The position numbers were made by a program, and so were the translations under genes. A DNA stretch of 64,000 nt. Origin: Gemmatimonas sp. Its GTDB lineage: Bacteria; Gemmatimonadota; Gemmatimonadetes; Gemmatimonadales; Gemmatimonadaceae. The DNA is taken from contig NZ_JAPZSK010000002.1 of assembly GCF_027531815.1 (NCBI RefSeq), forward strand, positions 548,356-612,355, given 5' to 3'. The stretch's first letter is position 1. Each line of letters begins with the position of its first letter. Under the pieces are notes generated by a model that made no database searches, was not told where the DNA came from, and was given only the letters and a program-made list of their open reading frames with translations. This document shows positions 25,665 to 34,097 of the stretch, piece after piece.

Positions 25665-26021
25665 TCACGCCGAGAACGAACTGCCGCAGCCGCAGCCGCC
25701 GGTGCTGTTCGGATTCTTGAACGTGAAGCCCGAGCCCTGCATCGAAGAGACGTAGTCGATCGTGGTGCCGCTGAGGTACTGCGCCGAGAACGGATCGACG
25801 AACACCTTGATCCCCTCGATCTCGACCGTGATGTCGTCGTCCGCCGACTTGTCTTCGATCACGAGCCCGTACTTGAAGCCGCTGCATCCACCGGGCATCA
25901 CCGACACGCGCAGGCCGCCCTGCTCGACGGTCACCCCCTCGGCTTCCATGAACTTGCGCACTTCGGCCACGGCTACAGGCGTGATGATCACCATGACGTC
26001 CGGCTGCTGCATCGTGCTCAT
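25665..26021 (-). CDS. A-type iron-sulfur cluster carrier (HesB/IscA/ErpA family)
   Basis: A 118-residue cytoplasmic protein that delivers Fe-S clusters to apo-proteins. The three invariant cysteines are present: Cys46 in PGGCSGFKY and the C-terminal Cys110 and Cys112 in GGCGCGSSF. Length and the FKNPNSTGGCGC ending fit ErpA/IscA proteins. It lies upstream of nagB on the same strand, 54 bases away with a hairpin between, and has its own promoter (26132-26161). ErpA, IscA and SufA cannot be told apart from this alone. Confidence 0.93.
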   Translation of the reverse strand: MSTMQQPDVMVIITPVAVAEVRKFMEAEGVTVEQGGLRVSVMPGGCSGFKYGLVIEDKSADDDITVEIEGIKVFVDPFSAQYLSGTTIDYVSSMQGSGFTFKNPNSTGGCGCGSSFSA

Positions 26022-26131
26022 ACTCGTCCTCCGAAACGGTCGGCTCGGTCGCCGACCCGATGGACTGCACCCACGTGGTCTGCTCGCCCTCGCGAGCCGC
26101 CCCCTCGTGGGCGTCAGTTCGTGCTACGCGG

Positions 26132-26161
26132 ATAATAGCGAGAGGATCACTCCCCTTGCAA
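26132..26161 (-). promoter_or_regulatory. Sigma70-type promoter of the Fe-S carrier gene
   Basis: On the minus strand a -35 TTGCAA (26161-26156) is followed by an 18-base spacer and a -10 TATTAT (26137-26132). The expected leader to the ATG at 26021 is about 100 bases. The region between 26162 and the next gene at 26259 shows nothing else recognisable. Confidence 0.65.
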
Positions 26162-26258
26162 GAAACACTCGAGGCGGGGCGAGGATCCCTTTGCCCGTCA
26201 CTCAGTGCATCACGCCACGGGCCAGCGGCCAGTCGCGCCGCCGCCTCCGGCGCTGGGA

Positions 26259-27527
26259 TCACTGCCCAGGGGAGGCGTCGGGGGGCGTGCCGCTCATGGC
26301 CCCGCTCACGGCGTCAGCCAGCCGGCTGCGCACCGCGCCGATGCGGCTGTTCTGACGCGTGGGATTCACCCGATTGGTGAGCAGGACCACGAACAGGTTG
26401 CGCTCGGGGTCCATCCAGAGCGACGTCCCCGTGAACCCGGTGTGCCCGAACGCGCGTCGCGACAACCGCTGTCCCGCCGAATTGCGACCTGTGGGCGTCT
26501 CCCACCCCAGCGCCCGCAACGAGACCGTGGGGTTCTGCACGGTGGTGAACTGCCGGATCATGGCGGAGTCCAGCACCTGCCGTCCATCCAGTCGGCCGCC
26601 GTTGAGGTACAAGCGGGCAAAGCGCGCCAGATCGGTGGCCGTGGAGAACAGCCCGGCGTGGCCGGAGACCCCACCCAGTCGCGCGGCATTCTCGTCGTGC
26701 ACTTCGCCCCGCAGCTTCCGTTGCCGCCATGGATCCTGCTCCGTGGGTGCCGTGCGCCCCCGCCACGACGCCGGGGGCAGGTACCGGGTGTCCCGCATCC
26801 CCGCCGGACCGAAAACATGACGCGGGCCATACTCCGCCAGCGGTTCGCCACTGATCCGCTCCACCAACCGGCCCAAAAGGATGAAGCCCAGATCGCTGTA
26901 CACGAAGCGGACCCCCGGCACCGTGTCCAGCGGCGTGGCCAGCACCAGCCGCCACGCCTCCTCGGGCGTATCGGCCTCCTTGTACAGGGCACGCCACGCC
27001 GGAAGCCCCGCATGGTGCGACAGCAGGTGGCGCACCGTGACCCCCGCCGCGACAGGGGCCGTCCACTCGGGCAGGTAGCGTACCACCGGCGTATCGAGAG
27101 CGATCGCGCCGGTCGCCACCATCTGCATCACCGCACTCGTGGTCCCGACCACCTTGGTCAACGAGGCCAGATCCCAGACCGTCTGCGCGGTCGGTCTGGA
27201 GGCATCGGCACTGTCGAGACGCCCCGCGCCATACTCGGCCACAATGCCCTCGCGCGTCCCCACCACGGCGTAGCCGCCCGGAAATGCCCCCTCCGCCACG
27301 GCGCTCTCAAGCACGATGCGCAGACTGTCCGCCACCGCGCGCTGCATGGATGAAGAGACCGCGGCCCCAGCGGCGACCGGGCGCGCGGGCGGGCGCACTG
27401 TCGACTGGCACGCGGCAAGCAGCAAGGACGCGGCAGCCCTGCATACCCACCGCGTGCGGGGACGTGATAGCTTCCAGGACGGGACCGACCGAAGCGGCCG
27501 CCGGATATGGGGAGTCGTGCCGGTCAT
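26259..27527 (-). CDS. Beta-lactamase/transpeptidase-fold serine hydrolase, lipoprotein
   Basis: A 422-residue class C-type serine hydrolase (beta-lactamase/AmpH/EstB superfamily). The N terminus is a long basic leader and hydrophobic stretch ending in the lipobox LLAAC (Cys40), predicting a lipoprotein exported to the envelope. The nucleophile motif SLTK (Ser122-x-x-Lys125), the YSD second motif near the middle, and HTGFTG in place of KTG are present. It is divergent from the NamZ-type exo-muramidase gene 84 bases away, a common pairing; it likely trims peptides or esters of the cell wall rather than destroying antibiotics, which is an inference. Confidence 0.88.
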   Translation of the reverse strand: MTGTTPHIRRPLRSVPSWKLSRPRTRWVCRAAASLLLAACQSTVRPPARPVAAGAAVSSSMQRAVADSLRIVLESAVAEGAFPGGYAVVGTREGIVAEYGAGRLDSADASRPTAQTVWDLASLTKVVGTTSAVMQMVATGAIALDTPVVRYLPEWTAPVAAGVTVRHLLSHHAGLPAWRALYKEADTPEEAWRLVLATPLDTVPGVRFVYSDLGFILLGRLVERISGEPLAEYGPRHVFGPAGMRDTRYLPPASWRGRTAPTEQDPWRQRKLRGEVHDENAARLGGVSGHAGLFSTATDLARFARLYLNGGRLDGRQVLDSAMIRQFTTVQNPTVSLRALGWETPTGRNSAGQRLSRRAFGHTGFTGTSLWMDPERNLFVVLLTNRVNPTRQNSRIGAVRSRLADAVSGAMSGTPPDASPGQ

Positions 27528-27611
27528 GTGTTGGCAGGGATGGGGCGCACCGGGGGCGTGGCGCGGGGGGCCGCGTGAACGCAGCCGGAACTTACTGTGG
27601 AGAGGAAGCGC

Positions 27612-28985
27612 GTGAACGCGACATGGGCAGGACCGCACGGCAGGCTGCGACGCTGGTCGCTGCTTGCGCTGGCCGCCGGGGTGGCCGCCGGGGTGGCCGC
27701 TTGCGCCGGGCGGCAGGGGGGGGCAGGTCCGGCCACCGACGACGGGGCCGACCTGCCGCCGGGGCTGCGCACGCGTGCTCTCGATCGCAAGGTTCGCCCC
27801 GGCATTACGGTGCTCCTCGACGACAGCGTGAAACTCATTGCCGGCAAGCGCGTCGCGCTGGTCACCAACCAGACGGGTGTGGACGAGCGTGGCCGGCGAA
27901 CGGTGGATCTGCTCTTTTCCGATGCGCGTGCACAGCAGGCATCGGTCAAGCTCGTGCGCCTCTTTGCCCCCGAGCACGGCGCGCTTGGCACCTACGATCG
28001 CGAAGGGCTGGGTGACGAGCGGGATGTGCGCACTGGCCTCACGGTGCATTCGCTGTATCAGCGCACCACCATGGCTCCGCCCGACAGCCTCCTGCAGGAC
28101 GTGGACGTGCTCGTCGTGGACCTGCAGGACATCGGGACTCGGACCTGGACGTATGTGGGCGTCGTGCTCTACGCCATGCAGGCCGGCGAACGGCGGGGGA
28201 TCCCCGTGCTCGTGCTCGATCGCCCCAATCCCCTCTCCGGTGCCTTCACCGAGGGGGCCCTCCTCGATTCGAACCTGGCCAACGCCGAGTATCCCACGGG
28301 CACCAACCGCACCAACGGGTTCGCCGTTTACCCCTCGCCACTGCGGCACGGCCTCACCATGGGCGAACTCGCCCGGCTGTTCCAGGCCAACCTCAAGATG
28401 GGCACGCGACTCTCCGTCATCCCCATGCGCAACTGGCGACGACGCATGTGGTTCGACGACACGGAGCTTCCCTGGGTCCGTCCATCGCCCAACATGCCCA
28501 ATCTCACCTCGGCGCTCCTCTACCCGGCGCTGGTGCCCTTCGAGGCGAGCAACGTGTCGGTGGGGCGCGGCACCGAGCAGCCCTTCCAGCGCATTGGCGC
28601 CCCGTGGCTGCGTGCCGATACGCTGGTACGCCTGCTCGAGGACCTGACGCTCACCGGCGTGAAGTTCCGCGCGGAGCGCTTCACCCCCGACAAGCCGGGG
28701 GACAACAAGTATCCCGGGCGCAGCATTCCTGGCATTCGGCTGGAAGTGACCGATCGGGAACGCGTGCAGCCGGCACGCATCGGTGCGGCCTTGCTCTGGG
28801 CGCTCCATCGCGTGCACGGGGATTCCCTCCGCCTCACGCTCCCGGGCTTCGACCTCCGCATGGGCTCGGCGCGGGTACGCGAGGCCTTGCTGGCGGGGCG
28901 GGATCCCGACGCCGTGCTCGATCGGCTGTTGCCGCAGGTCGTGGCCTTCGAAAAGGACGCCCGTCGCTTCCATCTCTACCGTTGA
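27612..28985 (+). CDS. namZ: DUF1343 / NamZ-type exo-beta-N-acetylmuramidase, lipoprotein
   Basis: A 457-residue member of DUF1343, whose characterised members (NamZ) release terminal MurNAc from peptidoglycan fragments. The chosen GTG at 27612 has a GAGAGGAAG ribosome site and gives a lipoprotein signal with Cys31 in GVAAC. The core has conserved LVTNQTGVD, FAPEHG, DLQDIGTRTWTYV and VLVLDRPNPL motifs near the start, a later SPNMPNL motif and a GTNRTNGF stretch. It lies divergent from a serine-hydrolase lipoprotein and close to an amino-sugar kinase, transporter and nagB set, so it is probably the wall-degrading end of a salvage route. Confidence 0.9.
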   Translation: MNATWAGPHGRLRRWSLLALAAGVAAGVAACAGRQGGAGPATDDGADLPPGLRTRALDRKVRPGITVLLDDSVKLIAGKRVALVTNQTGVDERGRRTVDLLFSDARAQQASVKLVRLFAPEHGALGTYDREGLGDERDVRTGLTVHSLYQRTTMAPPDSLLQDVDVLVVDLQDIGTRTWTYVGVVLYAMQAGERRGIPVLVLDRPNPLSGAFTEGALLDSNLANAEYPTGTNRTNGFAVYPSPLRHGLTMGELARLFQANLKMGTRLSVIPMRNWRRRMWFDDTELPWVRPSPNMPNLTSALLYPALVPFEASNVSVGRGTEQPFQRIGAPWLRADTLVRLLEDLTLTGVKFRAERFTPDKPGDNKYPGRSIPGIRLEVTDRERVQPARIGAALLWALHRVHGDSLRLTLPGFDLRMGSARVREALLAGRDPDAVLDRLLPQVVAFEKDARRFHLYR

Positions 28986-29101
28986 CGTGGGGGGAGTTCT
29001 AGCTTTCCCGGGCTGCCCCCGAGCCCAAAGCCCTCGGGCCAGCGCCCGGTCGCGCCAGTCGAGATCGCTCCACCGCGCCCGGTCCAGTCACTGTTGCCCT
29101 G

Positions 29102-29743
29102 ATGAAAGCCATCTGGAACGCCATCGTAAGCGGATACCTGAAAGTCATCGCCCCCGTGGCAGACTGGCTGGTCGCGAAGCGTGTGCGTCCCAATACCATC
29201 ACCACCGTCGGGACGCTCTGCACCTGTACGGCGGGGGTGATCTTCGCGACCGGCCACATCCGAACCGGGGGCTGGTTCCTCGGGCTCACGGCACTCTTCG
29301 ATGTGCTCGATGGCACGGTAGCGCGACGGACGGGGACCACCAGTCTGTTCGGCGCCTTCTACGACTCCACCCTCGACCGGGTGGCAGACGGCTTCCTGCT
29401 CGGCGGGCTCGTGGTGTTCTACGCCACGCATGTGCAGCACGCCAATCAGGGCATGGTCATCGTGGCAACTCTGGCGCTCATCGCCACGTTCCTTACGTCG
29501 TACACCAACGCGCGCGCCGAAGGGCTCGGCTTCTCGGCGCGTGTGGGCGTGCTGCAGCGCCCTGAGCGCATCACGCTGCTGGCCGCGCCGCAGGCGTTCT
29601 TCGGCCTGGCGCTGCACGGCTGGGTGCTGGCCACGATCGTGACGCTCCTCATGGTCACGGCGTGGGTCACGTTCTTCCAGCGCATGGCGTATGTCTATCG
29701 CACCGCCACGGCTGCTCCGACACCTACTTCTCCTGGAGAATAA
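29102..29743 (+). CDS. CDP-alcohol phosphatidyltransferase, candidate phosphatidylinositol-phosphate synthase
   Basis: A 213-residue inner-membrane enzyme with about six helices. The complete catalytic motif D-x2-D-G-x2-A-R-x8-G-x3-D-x3-D is found with Asp67, Asp70, Gly71, Ala74, Arg75, Gly84, Asp88 and Asp92. The family transfers a phosphatidyl group from CDP-diacylglycerol to an alcohol. The inositol-1-phosphate synthase gene starts five bases after its stop, which makes inositol-1-phosphate the likely acceptor, as in actinobacterial PIP synthases; phosphatidylglycerol-phosphate synthesis is the main alternative. Confidence 0.88.
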   Translation: MKAIWNAIVSGYLKVIAPVADWLVAKRVRPNTITTVGTLCTCTAGVIFATGHIRTGGWFLGLTALFDVLDGTVARRTGTTSLFGAFYDSTLDRVADGFLLGGLVVFYATHVQHANQGMVIVATLALIATFLTSYTNARAEGLGFSARVGVLQRPERITLLAAPQAFFGLALHGWVLATIVTLLMVTAWVTFFQRMAYVYRTATAAPTPTSPGE

Positions 29744-29748
29744 ACGCA

Positions 29749-31080
29749 GTGTCCGACTCGACCCGCGGGACTCCCGCGAACATCGCCCCGGCCACGGGGA
29801 AGCTCGCCATCTTCACGCCGGGGCTCGGCGCCGTGGCGACCACCTTCATCGCCGGCGTCGAGCGCGTGCGCCGCGGCCTGTCGGTGCCCATCGGTTCGCT
29901 CACCCAGATGGCCACCATCCGCCTCGGCAAGCGTACGGACAACCGCAGCCCGCTCATCAAGGACTTCGTACCCCTCGCCTCGCTCAACGACATCGTCTTC
30001 GGGGCCTGGGATCCGATCCCTGATGACGCGTACACCGCGGCCACCAAGGCCGGGGTGCTCGTCAAGGACGACATTGAGCCCATCGCCGACTTCCTCAAGA
30101 GTATCAAGCCCATGCCGGCGGTGTTCGAAAGCCGCTACGTCACGCGCATTACCGGTGCGACCAACGTGAAGTCGGGCGCGAACAAGAAGGAACTCGCCGA
30201 GCAACTCCGCGCTGACATCCGCAATTTCATGGCGGCCAACGGCGCCGAGCGCGGGGCCATGGTCTGGTGCGGCTCCACCGAGACCTACATCAAGGCCGGC
30301 CCGCAACACCAGACGATCGAAGCGTTCGAAAAAGCCATGGAGGAGAACGACGACGCCATCGCGCCGTCGATGCTCTACGCCTATGCCGCGATCATGGAAG
30401 GCGTGGCGTACTGCAATGGTGCCCCCAACCTCTCCGCCGATTTCCCGGCGCTGGTGGACCTGGCCAACAAGCGTGGCGTGGCCATCTCCGGCAAGGACTT
30501 CAAGACCGGCCAGACGTGGATGAAGACCGTCATCGCGCCGGGCATGAAGGCGCGCATGCTGGGCCTCGAGGGCTGGTACTCCACCAACATCCTCGGCAAC
30601 CGCGATGGCGAAGTCCTCGATGATCCGGCGTCGTTCAAGACGAAGGAAGAGTCGAAGCTCTCCGTGCTGCACACCATTCTGCAGCCCGAGAAGTACCCCG
30701 AGCTGTACAAGGACTTCTCGCACGTCGTGCGCATCAACTACTACCCGCCGCGCGGCGACAACAAGGAAGGCTGGGACAACATCGACATCAAGGGGTGGCT
30801 CGGCTACCCGATGCAGATCAAGGTCAACTTCCTCTGCCGCGACTCCATTCTGGCCGCGCCGCTCGTGCTCGACCTCGCCCTGTTCAGCGACTTCGCCCAG
30901 CGTGCCGGAATGAAGGGCATTCAGGAATGGTTAAGCTTCTATTACAAGGCGCCCACGGTGGCTGCGGGACTGCAGCCCGAGCACGACCTTTTCATCCAGC
31001 AGACGAAGCTGAAGAACACGCTCCGTCACCTCATGGGTGAGGACCAGATCACGCACCTCGGGCTGGAATACTATCAGTGA
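29749..31080 (+). CDS. ino1: Myo-inositol-1-phosphate synthase
   Basis: Converts glucose-6-phosphate to 1L-myo-inositol-1-phosphate with bound NAD. The 443-residue protein has a Rossmann N terminus (IFTPGLGAVATTFIAGV), the SLNDIVFGAWDP segment, the MVWCGSTET motif, catalytic-loop motifs NGAPNL and SGKDFKTGQTW, and a Lys-rich KTKEESKL stretch; the order matches bacterial/eukaryotic-type MIPS. The GTG at 29749 is chosen because CTGGAGAA precedes it and the longer frame overlaps the upstream gene. Its stop overlaps the GTG of the next gene (GTGA). Together with the upstream phosphotransferase it probably serves inositol-lipid synthesis. Confidence 0.94.
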   Translation: MSDSTRGTPANIAPATGKLAIFTPGLGAVATTFIAGVERVRRGLSVPIGSLTQMATIRLGKRTDNRSPLIKDFVPLASLNDIVFGAWDPIPDDAYTAATKAGVLVKDDIEPIADFLKSIKPMPAVFESRYVTRITGATNVKSGANKKELAEQLRADIRNFMAANGAERGAMVWCGSTETYIKAGPQHQTIEAFEKAMEENDDAIAPSMLYAYAAIMEGVAYCNGAPNLSADFPALVDLANKRGVAISGKDFKTGQTWMKTVIAPGMKARMLGLEGWYSTNILGNRDGEVLDDPASFKTKEESKLSVLHTILQPEKYPELYKDFSHVVRINYYPPRGDNKEGWDNIDIKGWLGYPMQIKVNFLCRDSILAAPLVLDLALFSDFAQRAGMKGIQEWLSFYYKAPTVAAGLQPEHDLFIQQTKLKNTLRHLMGEDQITHLGLEYYQ

Positions 31081-31619
31081 CACACACGCGCGCGCGCTGG
31101 ATCGCCGGCGCGGCTTTCGCGATCACAGCCGGCGCCTTCAGCGCCGGCTGTGATGCCGGCCGCAAGAACATTCGGGAGCTGCGGTTCCGTACCGACTCGT
31201 TCGTCATCCGAGTCGCGCCGGAAACCATTCCGACGCGCGCGCTCGAGCCCATCTACTGGCGGGTCATCGTGCACGACCGCGAAAGCGGCGTCCCCATTCA
31301 GGGGGGAGAGGGGCGCATCTTCGCTACCAACAAGGACATGAAGACCGTGTCCAACGGGTTCGAGGAAACCGGCGAGCTTGGTACGTATCGCAGCAACCTC
31401 ATGTTCGTCACCGCGGGCTTGTGGGCCATGGCTATACAGTTCCGGCGTGACTCCACGAAGGAGTTGCAGAAGACGCAGGACTGGACCCAGGATATCCTGG
31501 AGGCCGATGAACCCGGCATGAACATCCGGACGCCCATCTCCACGCGCGTCAAGGATTCGGCCAAGACACTGCCCGCGGCGCCGGCCGCGTCGGATTCCGC
31601 CCGGAAGCGGGTGCCCTGA
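31077..31619 (+). CDS. Hypothetical FixH/YtkA-like lipoprotein
   Basis: A 180-residue secreted lipoprotein: a basic start and hydrophobic core end in FSAGC, with Cys25 as the lipidation site. The mature part holds a beta-sandwich-like region (about 45-135: VHDRESGVPIQGG, GELGTYRSNLMF, AGLWAMAIQFR) that resembles the YtkA/FixH domain, then a Thr/Ala/Pro-rich tail. It overlaps the inositol synthase stop by 4 bp, so it belongs to the inositol operon by position. No function can be assigned from the sequence alone. Confidence 0.7.
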   Translation: MTHTRARWIAGAAFAITAGAFSAGCDAGRKNIRELRFRTDSFVIRVAPETIPTRALEPIYWRVIVHDRESGVPIQGGEGRIFATNKDMKTVSNGFEETGELGTYRSNLMFVTAGLWAMAIQFRRDSTKELQKTQDWTQDILEADEPGMNIRTPISTRVKDSAKTLPAAPAASDSARKRVP

Positions 31620-31641
31620 CGGACCCCCACGGAGACATTGC

Positions 31642-31935
31642 ATGCGGCATTTTCATCGCTGTTCGCTCACACCCGACATGGTGCTCGAGCAGGCCGATCG
31701 CTACTTCGGCGAGCTGGGCCTCGCTCGCAGCAGCGCCGACGCGCGCTCGCGCGCCTATGCCGGCGCCCTCGGTGCCATGACCCTCTCGGTCAAGATGGAG
31801 GGCGGCCACTACACGTTCGTCGAGGTGCACACCGACCAGGTGGGCGAAAGCCGGCTCGACAAGAACGTCAAGCGCTACTTCAATGCGCTGCACCGCGCTG
31901 CCGATCCCCGTCACCTGATCGAGGCCGGGTACTGA
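31642..31935 (+). CDS. Hypothetical protein, 97 residues
   Basis: A small cytoplasmic protein I do not recognise, without signal peptide or membrane segment. It has an alpha-beta feel: helix (MVLEQADRYFGELGL), strand (GAMTLSVKMEGGHYTFVEVHT) and a C-terminal helix (NVKRYFNALHRAAD). A GGAGA ribosome site precedes the ATG. The TGATG junction with the next gene (one-base overlap) indicates coupled translation with the small membrane protein. Codon use matches its neighbours. Confidence 0.7.
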   Translation: MRHFHRCSLTPDMVLEQADRYFGELGLARSSADARSRAYAGALGAMTLSVKMEGGHYTFVEVHTDQVGESRLDKNVKRYFNALHRAADPRHLIEAGY

Positions 31936-32228
31936 TGGCGGCGGGACCGCCGACGCCCGGTGAGGATCGCACGGGGCGGAATATCGGCGTCGGATGCTTT
32001 ACCTTCTTCATCGGCGCCGTGAGCGGGGCCATGTCCGGGGTCGGCATCGGCAAGCTCCTGGGCTTTTTCAATCGCTGCACCCCGGACCCCGGCTTGCCTG
32101 CGTGCGAATGGTGGGTGTACGCCGGGTGGGGCGCCGCCATCGGTGCCGTCACGCTCCCGGTAGTCGCGCTGTGGCGCCTCAAGCGCCGCGACCGGGCCGA
32201 AGACGCAGTTTCCACATATCGAGGATGA
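31935..32228 (+). CDS. Hypothetical small membrane protein
   Basis: A 97-residue protein with two hydrophobic stretches (about 16-42, Gly-rich with CFTFFIGAVSGAMSGVG, and about 60-80, AGWGAAIGAVTLPVVALW), so probably two inner-membrane helices with a short loop carrying two cysteines (RCTPDPGLPAC). The start ATG shares one base with the stop of the preceding gene, and its own stop is 4 bases before the E2 gene. No family recognised. Confidence 0.65.
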   Translation: MAAGPPTPGEDRTGRNIGVGCFTFFIGAVSGAMSGVGIGKLLGFFNRCTPDPGLPACEWWVYAGWGAAIGAVTLPVVALWRLKRRDRAEDAVSTYRG

Positions 32229-32232
32229 CCGA

Positions 32233-33576
32233 GTGGCTCGTGTAGACGTGATCATGCCGCAGATGGGCGAATCCATCGCGGAAGGGACGGTATCGCGGTG
32301 GCTCAAGAAGGTTGGCGACAACGTCAAGCGCGATGAGCCCATTTTCGAGATCTCCACGGATAAGGTCGATGCGGAGATTCCGTCTCCCTCCGCTGGCGTG
32401 CTCATGGAAATCCTCGTTGGCGAAGGGATGACCGTGGCGGTGAACACGGTAGTGGCGCGTCTCGAAACCGATGCCGCGGCCGCAGCCGCCGCGCCGGCCC
32501 CCAGCGCGCCGGTCCCCGCCGAAGCTGCCAACTCGATTGCTCCCACGGCAGTAGCCGCAGTCGCCCCGGTCGCGGCCTCGGCGGCTGCGCCATCGTCGGC
32601 AAGTCCCGCGGTGCCGGCCATGGCGCCGGGTTCACTTGAAGAGCGCCTGCGTACCAAGTCGTCGCCGCTCGTGCGCAAGATGGCCGCCGAGCACGGCGTG
32701 GAGATTGGCGGTCTCTCCGGCACCGGCGTTGCCGGTCGCGTTACCCGCAGGGACCTCGACGCCTTCCTCGCCAACCGCCCCGCAGCGGCGGCAGCGGCGC
32801 CCGCCGGAGCGTCCATGTACGCCCCGGCAGGAACCGACACACACGGACCCTTGCCCACGCCGTGGCCTGGAGATGTGGTCGAGCCCATGTCGAAGATCCG
32901 CAAGCTGACCTCCGACCACATGGCCACGGCGCGCCGGGTGGCCGCGCACGTCACGACCTTCTGGGAGATCGACCTCACCCGTGTGGCGCGTCTGCGCCAG
33001 GGGATGCGCCACGCCTTCGAGGCGCAGTCGGGGCAGAAGCTCACCTACATGCCGTTCATCCTGCAAGCGGTCAGCGCGCAGCTCAAGCGGCACCCGGTGC
33101 TCAATGCCGCCGTCGCCGGCACCGACATCATCTATCGCAAGCAGGTCAACCTCGGCATCGCCGTGGCGCTCGAACCCGCGGGGCTCATCGTGCCGGTGCT
33201 CAAGCGGGCCGATGAACTCTCCCTCACCGGACTCACGCGTGGCGTGAACGACCTGGCGGCGCGTGCGCGCGGCAAGAAGCTGAGCCCCAGCGACGTGCAG
33301 GATGCGACGTTCACGATCAGCAACCCGGGGACCTTCGGCTCCATCACCGGCACGCCCATCATTCCCGTGGGAACCACGGCCATCCTTTGCCTCGGCGCCA
33401 TCGAGAAGCGCCCCAAGGTGATGACGGGTCCCGACGGCGAGGACACGATCGCCATTCGTACCTGCTGCTACTTCTCGCTGTCGTTCGATCACAAGGTCGT
33501 CGATGGCGCCGACGCCGATCGCTTCATGGGCGATCTCAAGAAGGCGCTCGAGTCGGTCTCCGAATCCACGGTTTGA
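32233..33576 (+). CDS. Dihydrolipoamide acyltransferase (E2) of a 2-oxo acid dehydrogenase complex
   Basis: A 447-residue E2. The N-terminal lipoyl domain carries the lipoylated Lys44 in STDKVDAEIP; an Ala/Pro-rich linker (about 78-130) follows, then the E3-binding domain (about 135-175, VRKMAAEHG with GRVTRRDLDAFL) and a catalytic CoA-dependent acyltransferase domain with the His-Asp motif SFDHKVVDG near the C terminus. Length and lipoyl motif fit succinyltransferase (SucB) or branched-chain (BkdB) types; the acyl group cannot be chosen. E1 and E3 genes are not adjacent. GTG start at 32233. Confidence 0.92.
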   Translation: MARVDVIMPQMGESIAEGTVSRWLKKVGDNVKRDEPIFEISTDKVDAEIPSPSAGVLMEILVGEGMTVAVNTVVARLETDAAAAAAAPAPSAPVPAEAANSIAPTAVAAVAPVAASAAAPSSASPAVPAMAPGSLEERLRTKSSPLVRKMAAEHGVEIGGLSGTGVAGRVTRRDLDAFLANRPAAAAAAPAGASMYAPAGTDTHGPLPTPWPGDVVEPMSKIRKLTSDHMATARRVAAHVTTFWEIDLTRVARLRQGMRHAFEAQSGQKLTYMPFILQAVSAQLKRHPVLNAAVAGTDIIYRKQVNLGIAVALEPAGLIVPVLKRADELSLTGLTRGVNDLAARARGKKLSPSDVQDATFTISNPGTFGSITGTPIIPVGTTAILCLGAIEKRPKVMTGPDGEDTIAIRTCCYFSLSFDHKVVDGADADRFMGDLKKALESVSESTV

Positions 33577-33583
33577 ACAGCGC

Positions 33584-33829
33584 ATGGCCCGCTCCCTTGC
33601 CATCGTGGAACGCCATGTCGGCGACGACGAGCGGGCGGACTATCTGGCGGCACTGGCCGCGCGTAAATCACGCGCGGCGGCCGTGCTCGCTCACTTCTGG
33701 GTCTTTGAGCACGCAACGGAACGCGGGCGTTTCGTGGAGTTCACCGAGGCGGCGAGCGATGCAGCTATCGCATCGCTCCACGGCCATGACGCGTCGAGCC
33801 ATCTGTGGCGTGAAGTACAGGGAGGTTGA
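33584..33829 (+). CDS. Hypothetical protein, 81 residues
   Basis: A short, helix-rich soluble protein starting 7 bases after the E2 stop. The sequence alternates charged and small residues (AIVERHVGDDERADYLAAL, then LAHFWVFEHATERGRFVEF), suggesting two or three amphipathic helices. No signal peptide or metal motif. It is separated by one base from the next small gene, so E2, this gene and the next form a tight run. The function is not recognised. Confidence 0.6.
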   Translation: MARSLAIVERHVGDDERADYLAALAARKSRAAAVLAHFWVFEHATERGRFVEFTEAASDAAIASLHGHDASSHLWREVQGG

Positions 33830-33830
33830 G

Positions 33831-34097
33831 ATGCCCACGCGACGTATCGACATCGATGGACGCGAATGGCAGGTGTATCCGTCCGGCTTCCTCACGCAGT
33901 ACGTCGGGGACGAATTCGGACTCATCTTCGTGACGGGCGCCGGGGATGGGCGCGAAGTGCGCGTGACCCGCTACTCCCCCATGGGAGTGCGTTCGCGCGA
34001 GCAGTCGCTGGCCGAGTTCGACGACGCCCAGCTCGTGGAGCTCTTCCGGGCGTCGCAGCCGGGCGCGCGTTCCCCCGAAGCCGGCTACCGCTCGTGA
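33831..34097 (+). CDS. Hypothetical protein, 88 residues
   Basis: A small soluble protein with a beta-rich first half (RRIDIDGREWQVYPSG, EFGLIFVTGAG, VRVTRYSPMG) and a C-terminal helix (QSLAEFDDAQLVELFRA). An excellent GGGAGGTTGAG ribosome site precedes the ATG. The pattern of a short WxVYPSG strand then RYSP resembles small uncharacterised domains seen in related genomes, but no named family is recognised. The stop overlaps the GTG of the PHP-domain gene by a GTGA. Confidence 0.62.
   Translation: MPTRRIDIDGREWQVYPSGFLTQYVGDEFGLIFVTGAGDGREVRVTRYSPMGVRSREQSLAEFDDAQLVELFRASQPGARSPEAGYRS

Noticed and set aside
26259..27527. Antibiotic-resistance beta-lactamase
   Set aside because: The fold motifs are shared by many esterases and peptidases; the lipoprotein signal, HTG motif and NamZ neighbour point to cell-wall metabolism.
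26259..28973. A 904-codon minus-strand frame extending the serine-hydrolase gene
   Set aside because: The extension is antisense to namZ; a lipoprotein signal starts at the internal ATG (27527), which fits the family.
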